Source of the DNA: Reichenbachiella ulvae
GTDB lineage: Bacteria > Bacteroidota > Bacteroidia > Cytophagales > Cyclobacteriaceae
Direction of reading: 5' to 3'
DNA length: 64,000 nt
Assembly (NCBI RefSeq): GCF_025833875.1
Contig: NZ_JAOYOD010000001.1
Location: 3,348,001-3,412,000, forward strand
The position numbers and the translations under genes are program-made. Numbering within the stretch: the first letter of the stretch is position 1; every line of letters starts with the position of its first letter. Under the pieces are notes generated by a model. The model was not told the origin of the DNA, made no database searches, and was given only the letters and a program-made list of their open reading frames with translations. This document shows, piece after piece, positions 63,638-64,000 of the stretch.

Positions 63638-64000
63638 ATGGATCTTCATATCCCAGAACTACAACCCGGAAAAAAGATATATTTCGCCAGTGATTTTCAT
63701 CTTGGCTCACCTGATCTCGTCTCTTCAATTGCCCGGGAAAAAAAGATTGTCAATTGGCTAAAATCAATTACTAACGATGCGCAAGCACTAGTATTGGTTG
63801 GAGACTTATTTGATTTTTGGTTCGAATACAAAAAATCAATTCCTAAAGGACATATACGTTTTCTCGGACAACTAGCAACCATGGCTGATCTAGGAATCCC
63901 CATCATTGTCTTTGTGGGTAATCATGACCTGTGGCTAAAAGATTATTTAAAAGAACAGCTAGGGGCTAACATCATACATCACCCCAAGTCATTTAGCTTA
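63638..64000 (+). CDS. UDP-2,3-diacylglucosamine diphosphatase (LpxH-like), partial
   Basis: 121 codons from ATG 63638 to the window edge with no stop, so the C-terminus is missing. Metallophosphatase motifs: YFASDFHLGSPD (first metal pair), LVGDLFDFWFEY and FVGNHDLW, with the DFWFE stretch typical of the LpxH group. The enzyme makes lipid X in lipid A synthesis at the inner membrane face. It starts 2 bases after a strong terminator, which is odd. Confidence 0.85.
   Translation, partial: MDLHIPELQPGKKIYFASDFHLGSPDLVSSIAREKKIVNWLKSITNDAQALVLVGDLFDFWFEYKKSIPKGHIRFLGQLATMADLGIPIIVFVGNHDLWLKDYLKEQLGANIIHHPKSFSL

Noticed and set aside
1..64000. Search by eye for CRISPR arrays, insertion sequences, integrases and prophage genes
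   Set aside because: No regularly spaced repeats, transposase or integrase motifs, or terminal inverted repeats with target duplications were seen.

Overview
The window is a chromosomal segment of a member of the Bacteroidota, most likely a marine gliding bacterium of the Cytophagales (Reichenbachiella/Fulvivirga-like; this is inference, not a search result). The signs are a complete alternative complex III (act) cluster fused in order to cytochrome c oxidase genes, a bacillithiol synthase (bshC), a DUF3078 outer-membrane protein, a PadR gene paired with a double-cysteine 'DHxCC' domain protein, promoters of the Bacteroidota type (TTG-N19-TAnnTTTG), weak Shine-Dalgarno sequences and several TTG/GTG starts. 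No insertion sequence, prophage, integrase or CRISPR array was seen.

Layout. 1-2326: a cut SDR oxidoreductase and an MlaE/MlaF lipid-transport ABC pair. 2341-9731 (minus): a possible small ORF, a 1155-residue outer-membrane barrel protein and a 1192-residue NtrY-like sensor kinase. 9805-26505 (minus): a 17-kb respiratory supercluster read from one good promoter at 26542-26571: actABCDEF, coxB, coxA, ctaA, ctaB, two subunit III genes and subunit IV, then a strong terminator, then accessory genes (degenerate SCO-like protein, DUF420, a small CxxC membrane protein, DUF983). Electrons would pass from menaquinol through the act complex and its c-type hemes directly to the cytochrome oxidase.

26772-36285: a PadR regulator with its own iteron-like operator coupled to a membrane M23 peptidase, an ACT-domain protein and lysA, a sugar-nucleotide epimerase with a glycosyltransferase, a TPR protein, rimO and bshC. 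36348-42980: three overlapping AT-rich genes for a secreted FG-GAP/Ig-like giant, a lipoprotein and a small beta-barrel, unlike the neighbours in composition and the most accessory-looking block of the window. 42987-53779 (minus): recQ, a solute-binding protein with a Tyr/Gly-rich lipoprotein, typA, a lipid-related trio (VTT membrane protein, unknown protein, diacylglycerol-kinase-like enzyme), a DUF3078 protein and a long-chain acyl-CoA synthetase.

53780-54241 is a gene-free gap that holds a small transcription unit: a 112-nt tRNA-like RNA with a canonical tRNA core, a GUC anticodon loop and a variable region of about 43 nt, flanked by a promoter-like element and a terminator. I regard this as the most unusual object in the window. 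54242-64000: housekeeping genes: an Lrp/AsnC regulator, a biotin carrier protein, pyrH-frr, the ECF sigma/anti-sigma/gmk/nadD operon, ahcY, birA, rsfS, ftsH and a cut UDP-2,3-diacylglucosamine hydrolase.
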